Origin: Craterostigma plantagineum
Taxonomy: Eukaryota > Streptophyta > Magnoliopsida > Lamiales > Linderniaceae
DNA: 64,000 nucleotides
Assembly: GCA_027422505.1 (NCBI GenBank)
Contig: JAPQWV010001556.1
Coordinates: 1 to 64,000, forward strand
Direction: 5' to 3'
The notes beneath the pieces are model-generated. The model saw only the letters and a program-made list of their open reading frames with translations, was not told the origin of the DNA and did no database searches. Positions within the stretch are counted from its first letter, which is position 1, and every line of letters starts with the position of its first letter. Positions 1 to 12,000 of this stretch are shown here, piece after piece. The translations under genes were made by a program, and so were the position numbers.

Positions 1-203
1 TTGCATTTACTAACACTTCCGCTACCCTCACTTCTCGTTCTACCCATTTTTGTCTTGATACCCTAATAGTCCCTATGGCCAATAAATTACGTACATACAA
101 AATTCATAAAAACATAAACTTACTAGCAAGGCCGCTTCCGTGCTTTTGAGTGTGTGTACATGGACAGTCTACAGAACTTGTAACCGAAAGCTCTGATACC
201 ACC
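1..203 (-). other. LARD-A interior, end next to its PBS
   Basis: This is non-coding sequence that aligns by eye with the corresponding end of the LARD-B interior (about 41040-41131). Both share a tttgag...gtacatggac stretch just before the primer-binding site. The rest of the LARD-A interior and its second LTR lie left of the window. No ORF of interest is seen. Confidence 0.7.
190..201 (-). other. Primer-binding site of LARD-A (tRNA-iMet type)
   Basis: Read on the minus strand this is TGGTATCAGAGC, the standard plant primer-binding site complementary to the 3' end of initiator tRNA-Met. It lies 2 bases from the LTR edge at 204, which fixes the element's orientation as minus. Confidence 0.88.
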
Positions 204-3001
204 TGCGGCGCCCCTACCTCCTACCGCCATTCTTACTACTAATATATGTGACTGCATGTGTATAATTAAAATCTATATACGAAAATGCGTACAAAATTTT
301 TTCCTTTTATATAAAGGAAATCTTCTTCTGTACAGTACAAAAATATTCCTAGGACATAAATACAAGGTAGAGTGCGCATGCGTTGTTCAAAATAACCTAT
401 CGGCCCGCCACTCAGGTCGCATCCATGTACACATGCCACCTCAAAAGTCCTCCGGAAGCTTCAAATTTGGCCTCGCCTTCGTAAAGATCACGTACCGTGA
501 TCCCGTGAACCTACAACACATAAATACATGGAATGAGCTTATAAAGCTCAGTAAGTGAAAGCCATGCATGCCGTGCACGTGTCCTAAATTCGCAAAGGCA
601 TCCGCGCCAATGCTTCTAGACCTCATATTTTTCCTTGTCTTGTCTTGTCATATAGGGCCCTCGGCTATCTTGTTATGCACCATCATGGAGCTCGAATCCA
701 CTAGGGATAAATAAATATAAGTGGCAATACCCACTCAAGGGAGCTAACCCTAGGGCGCCTTTTCTGTCCCAAGGTGGTTTCATACGCCACGCGGACGCTT
801 CACACTGGTAGCCTAATCTGAGGTAGTCAACACCAGAGGTACCCTCGGTATCGCATACTCCCTCAGCTCGCACCCTCCAGGTTTCACGACCCGCCATGAG
901 GGCATTAGCCCTAAAACCATGTCTTGCCTTGTACATGTCATGTAATAACGGTAGCGCCATACGACGTCACCATGGTAGCATAGAAGAGCCGTGACTCAAC
1001 TGTGAGTCGACATCAGACGCCCATATCGGCGAATCTTTATCGCTCTCAGGCGATCGTATATTATGCACGCTATCCTATCATGCCTTTCGTTCTAACGTGT
1101 GTGCACATGCTCATGTCATGAATATGCGTGTCATGCCATAATATTATGTAATAAATCATGCATGTCATATAACACAAATAATTCACGTAGGAAGTCACAT
1201 AAAATCATAGAACACATAACATATAATTTTCATGCCATATAGTTATGTGTTGTTAAATGGGACTTCCACTTACCTGGTATCCTTAGTTATTAGCTTAACT
1301 GTAAGTCGCTAATCTTCAAACCCTAGATATAGGAACATATAAAAATTAGGGTTTGTTAGTTTAATTTTAATTTCATATCATGGCTTAATTTGAAAACCCT
1401 AGTTTTAACTTGTAAATCTCGAGACCCTAAAATTCTAAAATTTGATTTAAATTAAAAGTATCATTTTGAAATTTACATGATTTTGAATTGTAGGGTAATT
1501 TTAAATCTCGACATAGTATATACTAAATAAATCTCGACGTTTAATACTGTTCAAAGATCTCGGTATAAGACAGGAAATGTTTTTGATATTATACTGAAGA
1601 TGTCGAGCTGAATGTCGAGTTCTCACATTTACCCAACATATCGAGATGTTATAACGAGATTTTGATGTTTATATTAAAATGGGTCTCGAGTGTATAAGGT
1701 TTAGGAATCTCGAATGAGTGGATATGATTTAGCTTATAACTATTGAAATGAAAATGTCGAGATGTTACACGACATCTTGAAATCAACACTAATAATAATT
1801 CCATCATTGATTCGATGTAGCTCATGAATAAATCTCGATATTATAACTAATTGCCGAGAGATATGTCGATATTAGAATGAGATGTCGAGATGTGTGACTA
1901 TAACCAAAATGTTGAGATGTCGAGATTACAGTTAAAATGTCGAGATGCCATGTAAAGATTTCAGTATCATATAAAGCTAAATTAGATTAAATAAATAGGT
2001 CTCGACATTAATGTTGTTTCGACATTATGATTAGTGATTCATCATTCTTGATTTAGATAAACATAAACTTCTACATGCTATTCAAGCTTGGTCTCGAGAT
2101 TCATGCTTAACTAAACTTCGACTGGGAAACCCTACCACTCGAAACAACACCATCTTAGCATAAAAATCATGACTCTTTAACCAAAAGATATGTTTTTAAG
2201 AACAGCATAAATACTACATGACCTTTCAAAACATACGCTCTTGATAATATATAAGATCAGTTAAAGAATTATTCTTACTGACTTATATTTTCTAAAACGT
2301 AATACTAGCATGTTATATACTTAAATATGAACTTAAATACACAAGTTAAGATGGATATTTCATATTACCTTTGGTATAAAGCACTCGGTTCTTCCTTTCT
2401 TCTGGTTCCAATTTTTTTTTCCGAGGGTTTCTTATGGGTTGTGTTGATGAAATGAACTTTCACTTCTTATCTTAAAGTTTGCGTGTGTTATTAAACAATT
2501 GACATCGATGTTTGTTAGTTCTTTATCTTATCTTACTTATTATATTACATATATTATAACCTTGCTTTATAGTTAAGAATCAATTCCATTATTTCGAAAT
2601 TATTTGTTCTATCCTTTCTCAATTTCGACATTTATACTACTTGTGTTCCAAAGTCGGCTTTCTTCCAATACTACAGATTCCGAGGTTAATCACGCAACAC
2701 CTAGGTTGCGAGATGCATTTTGAAATTATTCCTACTAATTTGGTGTTCCCAAAACATAATATCAACACCTAATATACTAAATTAATTTTTCTAGGTTAGC
2801 ATGCCATGTATTAGAAACCCTAAAATAAATAACTAACCTAATTTCAATTAATTCCTCTACTTGGTTAGTAATCCTAATAGCACCCAATTTAAAATTATGT
2901 TAACACATAAAACCATAAAACATATTACATGCAGTCACGTAAGTCACATATTATGTATGCATATTTATTGACCGGCTTACTTACGGGACTCGGGTATTAC
3001 A
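204..3001 (-). repeat. LARD-A 5' LTR (about 2.8 kb)
   Basis: On the plus strand the LTR runs from tgcggcgccc next to the PBS to gggtattaca. The ends correspond to the LARD-B LTR ends (tgtagcgccc and ggttattaca). Several blocks are shared with LARD-B: the tgagct..aaagctcagtaagtg block near 535-558, the aaaggcatccgcgccaatgctt block near 593-614, and the acttggtatcctta-like block near 1270. The LTR contains a TCGA-core array (about 1500-2110) and five telobox octamers. The ORFs in it are short and not conserved. The second LTR and the target duplication are outside the window. Confidence 0.8.
1500..2115 (+). repeat. Dispersed ATGTCGAGAT-like motif array in LARD-A LTR
   Basis: About 20 TCGA cores occur in about 610 AT-rich bases, mostly as variants of atgtcgagat on the plus strand, with some tctcgacat in the other orientation. 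Spacing is irregular, so it is not a simple tandem repeat. The block lies in the half of the LTR that would be U3 for a minus-strand element. Confidence 0.75.
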
Positions 3002-3699
3002 TATTAGGCCAATGACTGCCCTTATCATTTTTGCACATAAAATCCCCATAATAACCATTGACATGCATAACAGAACAAGTTCGAAATATTCAGTCATGCG
3101 TGTCAACAACAATAAACACCGAGCATAGTGAGTGCTCTGAATTAATCTCCAAAGGCTCAATAACTCACATATATAACTGGGTTTGTGCTTCATGATACGC
3201 AATACTCTCCTAAAGGAGGCAATGTAGCCATATAATCATGCTAATATCACGACAATGCAACATGTAAGACTATGTCACTCAATTCATCGAATTCATATCA
3301 CGACATGGTAAAATTTTAAAAACATCATTGACAGGAGATTCCACAGATGACGTTCAAATCGCAACCTTAATCAGTTATACTCACTAAAAAGACCGAGATC
3401 GATACCTAACTATGTAAGCATATTAAGACTAGCATGTATCACATACCACCCCAAACTAAATAGCACATTGTTCTCAATGTGTAAAGTAAAAGTAAAGAGA
3501 GAGTAGAAGTGACACTAACCGAATTTTACGTTGATTGATGTAGAAGGCATGGTTGATCCGTAGTAAATAAGCACCTATCGCGAATGGCCAACCCCGAAAC
3601 TACTTACGAGCCGCGATAAAACATGACTAGGCGCACCGTGAAAGCGAGTCTTAGTAAACTAAAAAAAAGTACTTAGAGTAATAGAACTAAAAATAATAT
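3002..3699 (-). other. GYP 3' non-coding region
   Basis: This is the sequence downstream of the GYP polyprotein. It contains the complement of a tttggggtggtatg-type string (about 3438-3458) and, at its right edge, the complement of a gcttcttgggaggcaaccc string (near 3724-3745), both typical of Athila-type elements after pol. No convincing ORF is seen. The LARD-A LTR interrupts it at 3001/3002, so the GYP 3' LTR is not in this window. Confidence 0.6.
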
Positions 3700-5121
3700 A
3701 ATATATATGCATCGATAATACTCGGGTTGCCTCCCAAGAAGCGCTGTTTTAAAGCGTTAGCTCGACTCCCGAGGCGATCAGGGTGGCTCGTTTTTCGGCC
3801 TGCTTTGTTGCTCTGGAGGTCCTTCAGCTCGCTGGTATTCTCTCCAGACGAGGTGTCCCTAAAAGGCACAGAACAACTTGAAAGCAGAATTAGAAATTAC
3901 AGGTTCCACGAGATATGATGTTGTTTCGCCAATTTTCCCCTCATCGTAAAGCTTCAACCGCTATCCATTGACTTTGAGAGAGTCTTTTCCATTCATAAGG
4001 ACTTGCACGGCTCCGATGGAAAGACCTCTATATAAGGTCCGCACCACTTACTCTTTAATTTACCAGGAAATAGGCGTAGCCTTGAATTAAATAGAAGGAC
4101 ACGGCCGCCGACTTTGAACTCTCATTTTATGATTTTCTTATCATGCCACTTCTTTGTTCTCTCCTTATACAGCTTAGCGTTCTCGTAAGCATTCTGGCAA
4201 AATTCTTCCATTTCGTTCAGCTGAAGTAGCCTATTTTTACCCGCTTCAGATAATCAAAGTTAAGCTTTTTAATAGCTCTATATGCACGGTGTTCTAACTC
4301 AACAGGTAAATGACACGCTTTCCCATATACTAGACGAAAAGGCGAAGTCAGTATAGGGGTTTTATATGCAGTCGGTATGCCCAAAGTGTGTCGTCTAACT
4401 TCAAGGACCAATCCTTCCGTGAGGAATTTACCGTCTTTTCCAAAATCTGCTTAAGTTAACTATTGGAAACCTTCACCTGCCCACTAGTCTGAGGATGATA
4501 AGGGGTAGACACTTTATGCTTAAACACCATACTTAGAGAGCAAGTTATTCAATATTTATTGCAAAAATGAGTATCCCCATCACTAATTATTGCCCGTGGT
4601 GTGCCAAAACGACTAAATACATGCTTTTTAAGAAAACGAATGACAACTCGAGCATCATTAGTCCGACATGTTGCAACTTCTACCAACTTAGACACATAAT
4701 CGACCCCAACAAGAATACACTTGCCGATGAGGCTTGGCTCTACTGGTCAAGCTGAGGCGCTTAGGGTCATGTTGGGAGAGGTCCTGGGTTCGAATCCCAT
4801 CCCTGTGACATTTCCCTAAGCCTGTCCACATGGGCCCAGACATGTGCAATTGACCTGGTCGGCCTGCTTAGCAGGTAGTGGGTCGGCCCCGGGGTTTCAC
4901 CATCGGCTTCCCCCGGTTACCAAAAAAAAAACAAGAATACTTATTAGAACATGAAGTAGGAAACGGTCCCACAAAATCAATACCCGAAACATCAAATAAC
5001 TCTACTTCTTACATGATATTTAAAGGCATCTCATGTCTCCTAGATATGGTACCAGTACGCTTACAACGATCGCATGAAGCTACATATGCATGGGCATCTT
5101 CAAAAAGAGTGGGCCAGAATA
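3700..5121 (-). pseudogene. GYP integrase, C-terminal two thirds (fragment)
   Basis: On the minus strand this holds the second half of the zinc finger (SCDRCKR near 5060), the catalytic core with ILVGVDYVSK and FGTPRAIISDG (4570-4715), HPQTSGQ near 4490, and a C-terminal part with YGKACHLPVELEHRAY (4217-4411). These are integrase signatures of Athila-type elements. The SINE is inserted between the first core Asp block and the upstream part. COP1 separates it from the N-terminal half at 19821. Stops near 4460 and 4520 and shifts toward 4200 show it is dead. Similarity is visible down to about 3900; the end of the reading frame is not exact. Confidence 0.8.
4719..4930 (+). mobile_element. tRNA-derived SINE
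   Basis: This is about 212 bp with an internal Pol III promoter: an A-box-like tggctctactgg at 4735-4746 and an exact B box, ggttcgaatcc, at 4787-4797. It ends in a run of ten A (4922-4931). The direct repeat acaagaatac flanks it (4709-4718 and 4931-4940). Removing one repeat and the insert restores continuity of the GYP integrase reading frame, which proves insertion into the gypsy element. The tRNA-unrelated half is GC-rich (cctggtcggcctgctt). I do not recognise the SINE family. Confidence 0.85.
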
Positions 5122-5126
5122 AACCT

Positions 5127-5477
5127 TGTAGAATACCATTTCTAATTGCGCTTGATTTTATTAGTCGTTCTTGTAATTTGGGGCGTTTTTGTATAGTAGT
5201 CCTTAGATTAGGACTAGTTTGATATTTATACCAAGCTTGTTTGGTATGAATACATGTAAAGAAATTGGGTTGAATAGAGAAAGTTTAGAGAACTGATCCG
5301 AAAGGCTTGCAATTCGATTTCTAGAGAGAGAAACAACAGTAACTTTCTCACTCTAATTGAATCTCTCTCTCGATCTTTATTAGAGTTTTTCGATCGATTA
5401 TCAATGTCAATCATAACTGTCGAATTACTTTGAATTCCTGCCTAGGATCTTAGAGTTGTTAATCAGAGGACCTAACA
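5127..5477 (+). repeat. COP1 5' LTR
   Basis: The LTR begins tgtagaatacc and ends ggacctaaca. The TATA-like element reads tatgaata (5245-5252), where the other copies have tataaata, so this promoter looks weakened. It has an inverted repeat ataccaa...ttggtat (5228-5247) next to the TATA. Its first half resembles the COP2 LTRs more than its own 3' LTR. Confidence 0.92.
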
Positions 5478-5479
5478 AT

Positions 5480-5491
5480 TGGTATCAGAGC
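5480..5491 (+). other. COP1 primer-binding site
   Basis: TGGTATCAGAGC lies 2 bases after the LTR. It is complementary to the 3' end of initiator tRNA-Met. Confidence 0.93.
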
Positions 5492-6527
5492 AGATTCGTT
5501 CTGTTTTGAATCGAAATTGTTAGAATTGGAACGAAATTTTATTTCGAATACTGTTCCATCGAAGAACAGTTTTGGCGCGAAAAGTTTTTCGATCCAATAG
5601 CTTATTCTGTGCTTAATCGACTTGAATTTGATGTTTCTGTGCTAGATTAAGTGTGAAATGATCATTGCGACTAGATCAGTAGCTGTTTGAACTTCGATTT
5701 TGGATTAATTTGATCTGAAATTTACTGTTGACGAAGAACATGAAGAACGCGTTCTGATTTTGATCGAATTCGATATATTTTGCTTGCTTGTTCGTGCGTG
5801 ATTAGTACATGATTGCGAGCAATTACCTAAAATTTCACTATCTGATTCTTTGTTTTTGCTCGAATCTGTGTTAATCGTATTCTGTGAATTTTTCTCGATT
5901 GCTCTAATTTTTCTCTCTAGGTTTGCGATCGGATTAGTTTCTCGATCGAAAAACTTGGCGCGAGAATTTTTCTTGGTCAGAATACGAAGTCAGCGCTAGA
6001 ATCGTGATCAGCAGAAACGATTTAGTTAGAAATATTTCTCGAGCATTATTCAGCGAATAACTTTTTGGAGAGAGACCAATTTTGACCTTGCATGCATAAA
6101 AACTTTCTCTCGAAAAACTTTTTCGGTCAAACCATTGACGTTTGACCAGAGGAAAATCATTTACACGCGAGAAAACTTTTCTAGTCAACAGATTTATTTT
6201 GACTTGTCGAGAAACTTACTAACGTACTGTTTCTTTACCAACGAAATAAATTCACGATCAGGAAACTTTTCTCAACTAAACGATTTTGGGCAATTTATTT
6301 CGCTCGTAAAATATTTCGCTGACAAAATCGCACGAGAAAGTAAGTACATTCTATCTCGACGAAATTAATTTCGATCAAACTTCAAAGATTGAATCGAAAA
6401 TAATTGTCGATCTAATTTGCGAATCAAACGCTACTAACGAATTTTGTCACTTGTGAAGCACATTACATCATCTTCAACCTTCAAAACAATTAACGAAGAT
6501 CCTTCAACAACTCGACTACAATAAAAA
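5492..6527 (+). other. COP1 untranslated leader (about 1 kb)
   Basis: This is AT-rich and non-coding, and it is conserved in COP2 (26227-27285) and COP3 (62877-63931). It carries the E2F-like palindrome at 5571-5582, a weaker second copy (cttggcgcgagaa, 5954-5966), a 10-bp palindrome gaacgcgttc at 5745-5754, and many tctcgatcgaaaa-type words. It probably holds packaging and translation signals; that is inference. Confidence 0.75.
5571..5582 (+). promoter_or_regulatory. E2F-type site in the COP1 leader
   Basis: The sequence tttggcgcgaaa contains TTTGGCGC on one strand and TTTCGCGC on the other. Both fit the E2F/DP consensus TTTSSCGC. An identical 12-mer is present at the same place in COP2 (26307-26318). 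Binding is not shown. Confidence 0.5.
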
Positions 6528-9050
6528 ATGGATGCATACTCGCTCGAAAATGACAACCGTCCGCCGATTTTGCAAAGAGGCGAATACACTGTATGGAGAA
6601 GCCGCTTCCTAAATTTCATCGCTCTAAAGGATCAAGCCGAAAATCTACTGCAGTCTCTTGAAGAGGGACCGGCATAATTCTGGGTCTATGTACCCGGGGA
6701 CGAAACAGCTACTCCCGTAATTCCACCTTCTAGGCGACTAAAGGAGCCTAGGGAATACTCTCTGGAGGAAAGAGCTCGAGCTAAGGCTGATCTAGTAGCC
6801 ATGAATACCCTCATGCAGGGCATCCTCAATGACATATACAGACAAATCGATAGCCTCTCGTCGCTAAAGGGATGTGTGATGAACTGCATAGGATGATGCA
6901 AAGGAGGGAAGTTGGCATAAAGGCCAAAAAGGCGAACATTCTCACTGCTTAGGACTCCTTCAAAGCAAATCGGAGAGAGCCTATACGAAATCTACCAAAG
7001 GTACCTCACTCTTCTCAACGAGATGAGGAAGATAGAAATAACTAAGACCAACATGGAGACGAACATCAGATTTCTATCTTCTCTGCCCACGGAATGGAAG
7101 AAAATATCCATTCAGATTCGGCAAAATAAAGATCTAGAGGAGTTGGATGTCCATGCCGTGTTCGACATCTCGCTCAGCATGAGGATGATATCCGCGAGAT
7201 TCTCAAAGAGCAGAAAGGCAAACAAACCGAAGACACTATTACCTTAGTCTCGGAGAAGAGGAGCTCAAGATCAAGAAAGGAAAAGATCGTTAAGCCTGCT
7301 TCACCATCAGAGTTGGAAGATGAATCGGACTCCGACATCGAGCCAAACATGAAAGCTCTTGGAAAGCAGTTAGCTCTCATTGGACAAATGATGAGCAAGA
7401 AGTACTTCAAGAAGAAGTCTTCAACCTCAGCCAACAGACTTCGGACTACAAGCTCCAAAAACAAAGAAAGAGATGCAAACTACTACTCCAGGAAGCTCCA
7501 ATTGACAAAACAGAAAGAAGCTGGAGTAGCTCTCATGGCCGAACAGGACCAATGGCTCGAGGACACTTCGAGTTCCGAAGAAGAGAATTTAGCCCTCATG
7601 GCCCGTCTCGACAACGAATTGGACGCCGAAACATCCGATCAGACGGACGACGAAAACGCATCCACTTCTTCAAATGAGGTAGTCACTCCTTCCACATTAT
7701 TGACCATGTTAGAATCATATCAAACGCAATATGCTAACATTAAACGTGAATAGAAAAGTATGAAGGAAGTAGAGAATAAACTTGAGAGATCTCAGGAGAA
7801 GATAGATAGTCTTGAATCAGAACTTAGGAGCTCTAGAGCGAAAATAGAAGAACTTACTAAGAGCTTACATTCTAGAGAGACTAGTCAACATCAATTAGGA
7901 TAGCATAGTGAAAAAGTTAAAGAATTAGAAGACAGGCTAGCAAATAACTACAATTGTTTGGTTAGGCATCTCAATGAGAAAGCTACCTTAAATTGTAGGA
8001 TACCGAAGCTACCTCTAGAATCACTGACTTAGAAGCTCAATTAGAAATATCTAACGCTAAGGTTAGTGAGCTTAGTAAGGATCTAGATGCTTGTCGAGCC
8101 GCCAAACTGACGGTAAAAAATAATTATGCACTCCTAAGCGAGGAACGCAACAAGTTACATGCAAAAATTGATCTACCTCTTGAATCACAAATACACCACG
8201 AGGAAGTCAAAAAGGTTAATAATCAAAATTCTCTCTACAAACCCCCATCATAAAACAGATAGAGGAGTCACAGGCAAAACTAGACAAAGAACGAGAGAAT
8301 TTTGAAGCTGAAAAGAAAAAATTCTTTAAGGAGATGGAAAATCTGAAGGCTTCCTCGTCCTCCCAAACTACCTCACACGCTATCATGAAAAGCGTGAAAA
8401 TAGGAAAATCGCATTCGAAAGATCAAAGAGCATTAATAATTATTAGAAGTGCTAAGACTAATTCTACTTCTAAAAATGTTACTCCTTCAGTTAAAATAAA
8501 AGACACTCGTAGTAATAAAAGAACCATTTCTACGTTTAAAATAATTGCTTCTACATGTTCACTTCAGCCTATCACCTTTAGAAGCGACAATTTCGAAATA
8601 GGCTCTACCTCGAAAATTACTTCTAATCATTTGAAACAAATGCCACAAGGAAAACTCGTAGGAAACAAGATCCAGCCATAAAGAAAGCTTATGGCCGTAC
8701 ATGACTGTACTCACCTAAGGTATCCCGTAGAAATTAAATCCCGCAAGCACCTTAGGAGACTATCACAAGAAAAGATATTTTCCTCAGTCAAACCTTCCAA
8801 AGACATTTGTACGAGCTGAAATTAACCTTCCCTGCAAGGTTCAACCCAAATGGGTTCCTAAATCGCCGCCTAGGACGACAAAAGCCAAAGGGCCAAGTCT
8901 CCTATAGAGGCAAAACCCAAACCCACTTCTCCAAACATGCAATGGGTTATTAAGACTCCTCAAAAATAGATTTAGGAATCATATGTGAACCCAAAATTAA
9001 ATCTGCTAATCTGAGAGGACCCATGCTTAAGTGGGTACCTAAAGCTCTCT
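6528..9050 (+). pseudogene. COP1 gag (large, coiled-coil type), degenerate
   Basis: The start is chosen at MDAYSLENDNRPPIL because the same ATG context recurs in COP2 (27286) and COP3 (63932). The capsid-like part (RGEYTVWRSRFLNFI, PSRRLKEPREYS, MNTLMQGILNDIYRQ, YEIYQRYLTLLNEM) runs to about 7200 with stops at 6675 and near 6900-6955. An acidic and then coiled-coil-like part follows (7313-8330). A basic C-terminal part contains IIASTCSLQPITF and HLRYP (8334-8760). The CCHC zinc knuckle that COP2 has at the corresponding position is deleted (near 7470). Gag packages the RNA; this copy cannot make it intact. Confidence 0.82.
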
Positions 9051-9059
9051 AAACTATTT

Positions 9060-12000
9060 TTGCAGATCCATCATGTGTGGTACCTCGACTCTGGTTGCTC
9101 AACACACATGACTGGTAAACAAGAGCTGCTGAGCAACTACAAAGACGACCAAACGGCAAAGTCAGATTTGGGAACAACGATTCAGCCCCGATTCTAGGAC
9201 TTGGGATATCATTCTAAAGAATCTGACCATAAAAAGATGTCTCATACGTCTCATTCAGCATAGGCCAGTTCTGTGACAAAGGATTCCAGGTGGTCTTCCA
9301 TGCTGACCGATACAGAATTTTGGATAGTCAGGACACAAAACTCTTCAAGGACTTCGGAGATCCAATCTTTACACGATCAACCTGACGTCCGTGCGGCCCT
9401 CGACAGCTGTATGCCTCATCTCTCAGATTGATTTACAGAGGAACAGCCTATGGCATCAACGGCTGTCTCATCTAAACATGAAAGCTCTCCAACGTCTTTC
9501 TACGAAAAAGTTGGTTCACGGTCTTCCAACTATACTACTACAAAGGGAGCATCATTGTTCGGCATGTCACTTAGGAAAGATGAAGCGAGCATCTCATCAC
9601 GTCAAGCAAATTGCGTCTACTTCTCGACCATTGGAACTAATACACATGGATCTCTGTGGTCCGATGCAGACTCAGAGTGTCAATGGAAGAAAGTATGTGC
9701 TAGTGAGCGTTGATGACTATTCTCGCTACACGTGGACAAAGTTCCTCCGAACAAAGATGAGACCGGTGACTTGATTGTCAACATCGTGAACACAACTCAA
9801 ATCTGCTGCAACAGACTATTCAAGTTGTTCGAAACCGACAACGGCACTGAGTTCAAGAACAACCACCTCAGTGAGTTTTATCAGAAAATTGGAATAAGTC
9901 AACAATCTTCAGCCGCCAAAACACCTCAACAAAATGGGGTCGTTGAAAGGAAAAATCGAACACTAGTGGAAGCAGCTCGTACAATGCTGATTCATTCGGG
10001 AATTCCACACTTTCTATGGGCTGAAGCAGTCAATACCGCTTGTTTACTCAAAACAGGACGGTGGTTCACAAACGGTTGAACAAGACTCCGTAGGAGATTG
10101 TGAATAATAGAGTGCCCAACATCTCTTTCCTTAAAGTCTTCGTGTCCAAGTGCTTTGTGGCGAACGACAGAGAGCAACTTGCAAAGTTCGACCCTAAAGC
10201 ATTCGAAGCAACTTTTGTCGGGTATTCTTCAACGTCAAAAGCGTACCAAGTATACATCAAGTCCAACCGAACTATTAAGGAAAGCTATAATGTCACTTTC
10301 CACGAAGTGGCAGAAATGGCTTCTGGTCAACTCAGTCCAGAACCCGTGCCCAACCCGATGGTTCCTGCTCAACTCAGTTCAGGACCCGTGCTCAACCCGT
10401 TGGTTTCTGAAGACAACATTTCAGAACCCGTAATCACTGGTTTGTTGGCACAAAACCAACAAAGATGGCAACAACTTCGAAATCAATGTCAGAAGAAGCA
10501 ACGAGACTTGCACTAGACGACTTGGATTCTCTCTTCGAACCGGTATATCGGTCATACACTACTACACCTACAGTGGATTCTCCACCCAACGAGACGACGT
10601 ACCAAGTTCATCTCACGCCTCTACCCCACCCGATTCAGAATCGCCACAGAACAACGTAGAATCTACAGCGGTCCTCGAGGAAGTATCATCAGAGACGATC
10701 GATCCAAGTGCAGAAATGGAAGTTCCTCAGACAATTGATCAATCAGAGAATATAGGAAATCTAGACCCACAGATCGCTGATGCATCAACTTCAGCTTTGC
10801 CTCATGAGCGCAAGTGGACTAGAATCATCCGGTTGATCAGATAATTGGAGATCCTTCGGCTGTGTATGAGGACACGTCGTCAACACAGTCTTTTCAGTTG
10901 CTTCCTGAGCCAAAACGAGCCTACCAGGTAGCAGACGCACTTCGAGGCCCGGATTGACAATTGCAATGCAAGAGGAAATCAATTAATTCGAACGTCTTCA
11001 AGTGTGGACCTTGGTACCCTGTCATGGGAAAACAGCGGTCGGAACTAAATGGGTTTTCAAGGACAAGAAAAATAAAGATGGTGAAGTGATCCGGAACAAA
11101 GCAAGGCTAGTTGCGAAGGGATACAATCAACAGGAAGGTATCGACTACGACGAGACATATGCTCCTGTTGCCCAAATCGAAGCTATCCGCCTTCTGCTGG
11201 CTTATGCGGCTCACAAAGACTTCAAAGTCTATCAGATGGATGTTAAGACCGCCTTTCTCAACGGCGTGTTGAAAGAAGAAGTCTACGTCACTCAGCCGGA
11301 AGGTTTCGTTGATCAAGAACATCTCGATCACGTCTATCGCTTGGACAAAGCTCTCTATGGACTAAAACAAGCCCCACGTGCTTGGTACGATGTCCTGAGT
11401 GATTTCCTCGTAAAGTCTGGATTCATACGAGGAATGATAGACACAACCCTCTTCATTAAATGGCAAGACAAAGATCTGATGGTCGTCCAAGTATACGTCG
11501 ACGGCATCATCTTCGGATCAACAAATCCTCGGCTCTGCAAGAAGTTTGGAGATCTCATGAAGAGCAAATTCGAGATGAGTCACATGGGAGAGATGCAATT
11601 TTTTTAGGCCTTCAAGTCAGGCAGCTCAATGATGGAATTTTCATCAGTCAGACAAAATACATCAGGATATTCTGAAGAAGTTCCATCAAGATCAGAGCAA
11701 GCCTCTCACCACTCCTATGTCACGAAGCTGCAAGTTGGATGCCGATCCCTCTGGTAAATCGGTCGACATCACACTGTATCGCAGCATTATTGGATCTCTT
11801 CTCTACCTCACTTCGAGCCAGCCGAATATCATGTCTGCCACCTGCTTGTGTGCCCGTTTTCAAGCCGATCCCGAGGAATCCCATATGCCCGCGGTCAAAA
11901 GAATTCTACGTTACCTTAAGGGCACTTCTACCCTTGGACTTTGTATCCAAAGGGTACGAATTTCAAACTTATTGGCTACACTGACGCTGATTATGTAGGT

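Noticed and set aside
256..960. Small ORFs of 60-100 codons at the window start (both strands)
   Set aside because: They lie in the LARD-A LTR, overlap each other on both strands and match nothing I recognise.
1500..2115. CRISPR-like array of short repeats
   Set aside because: The spacing is irregular, the repeats are short and degenerate, and the context is an LTR in plant DNA.
4728..4806. tRNA gene with a perfect B box
   Set aside because: No cloverleaf is evident; an unrelated GC-rich tail, an A-run and flanking direct repeats show a tRNA-derived SINE.
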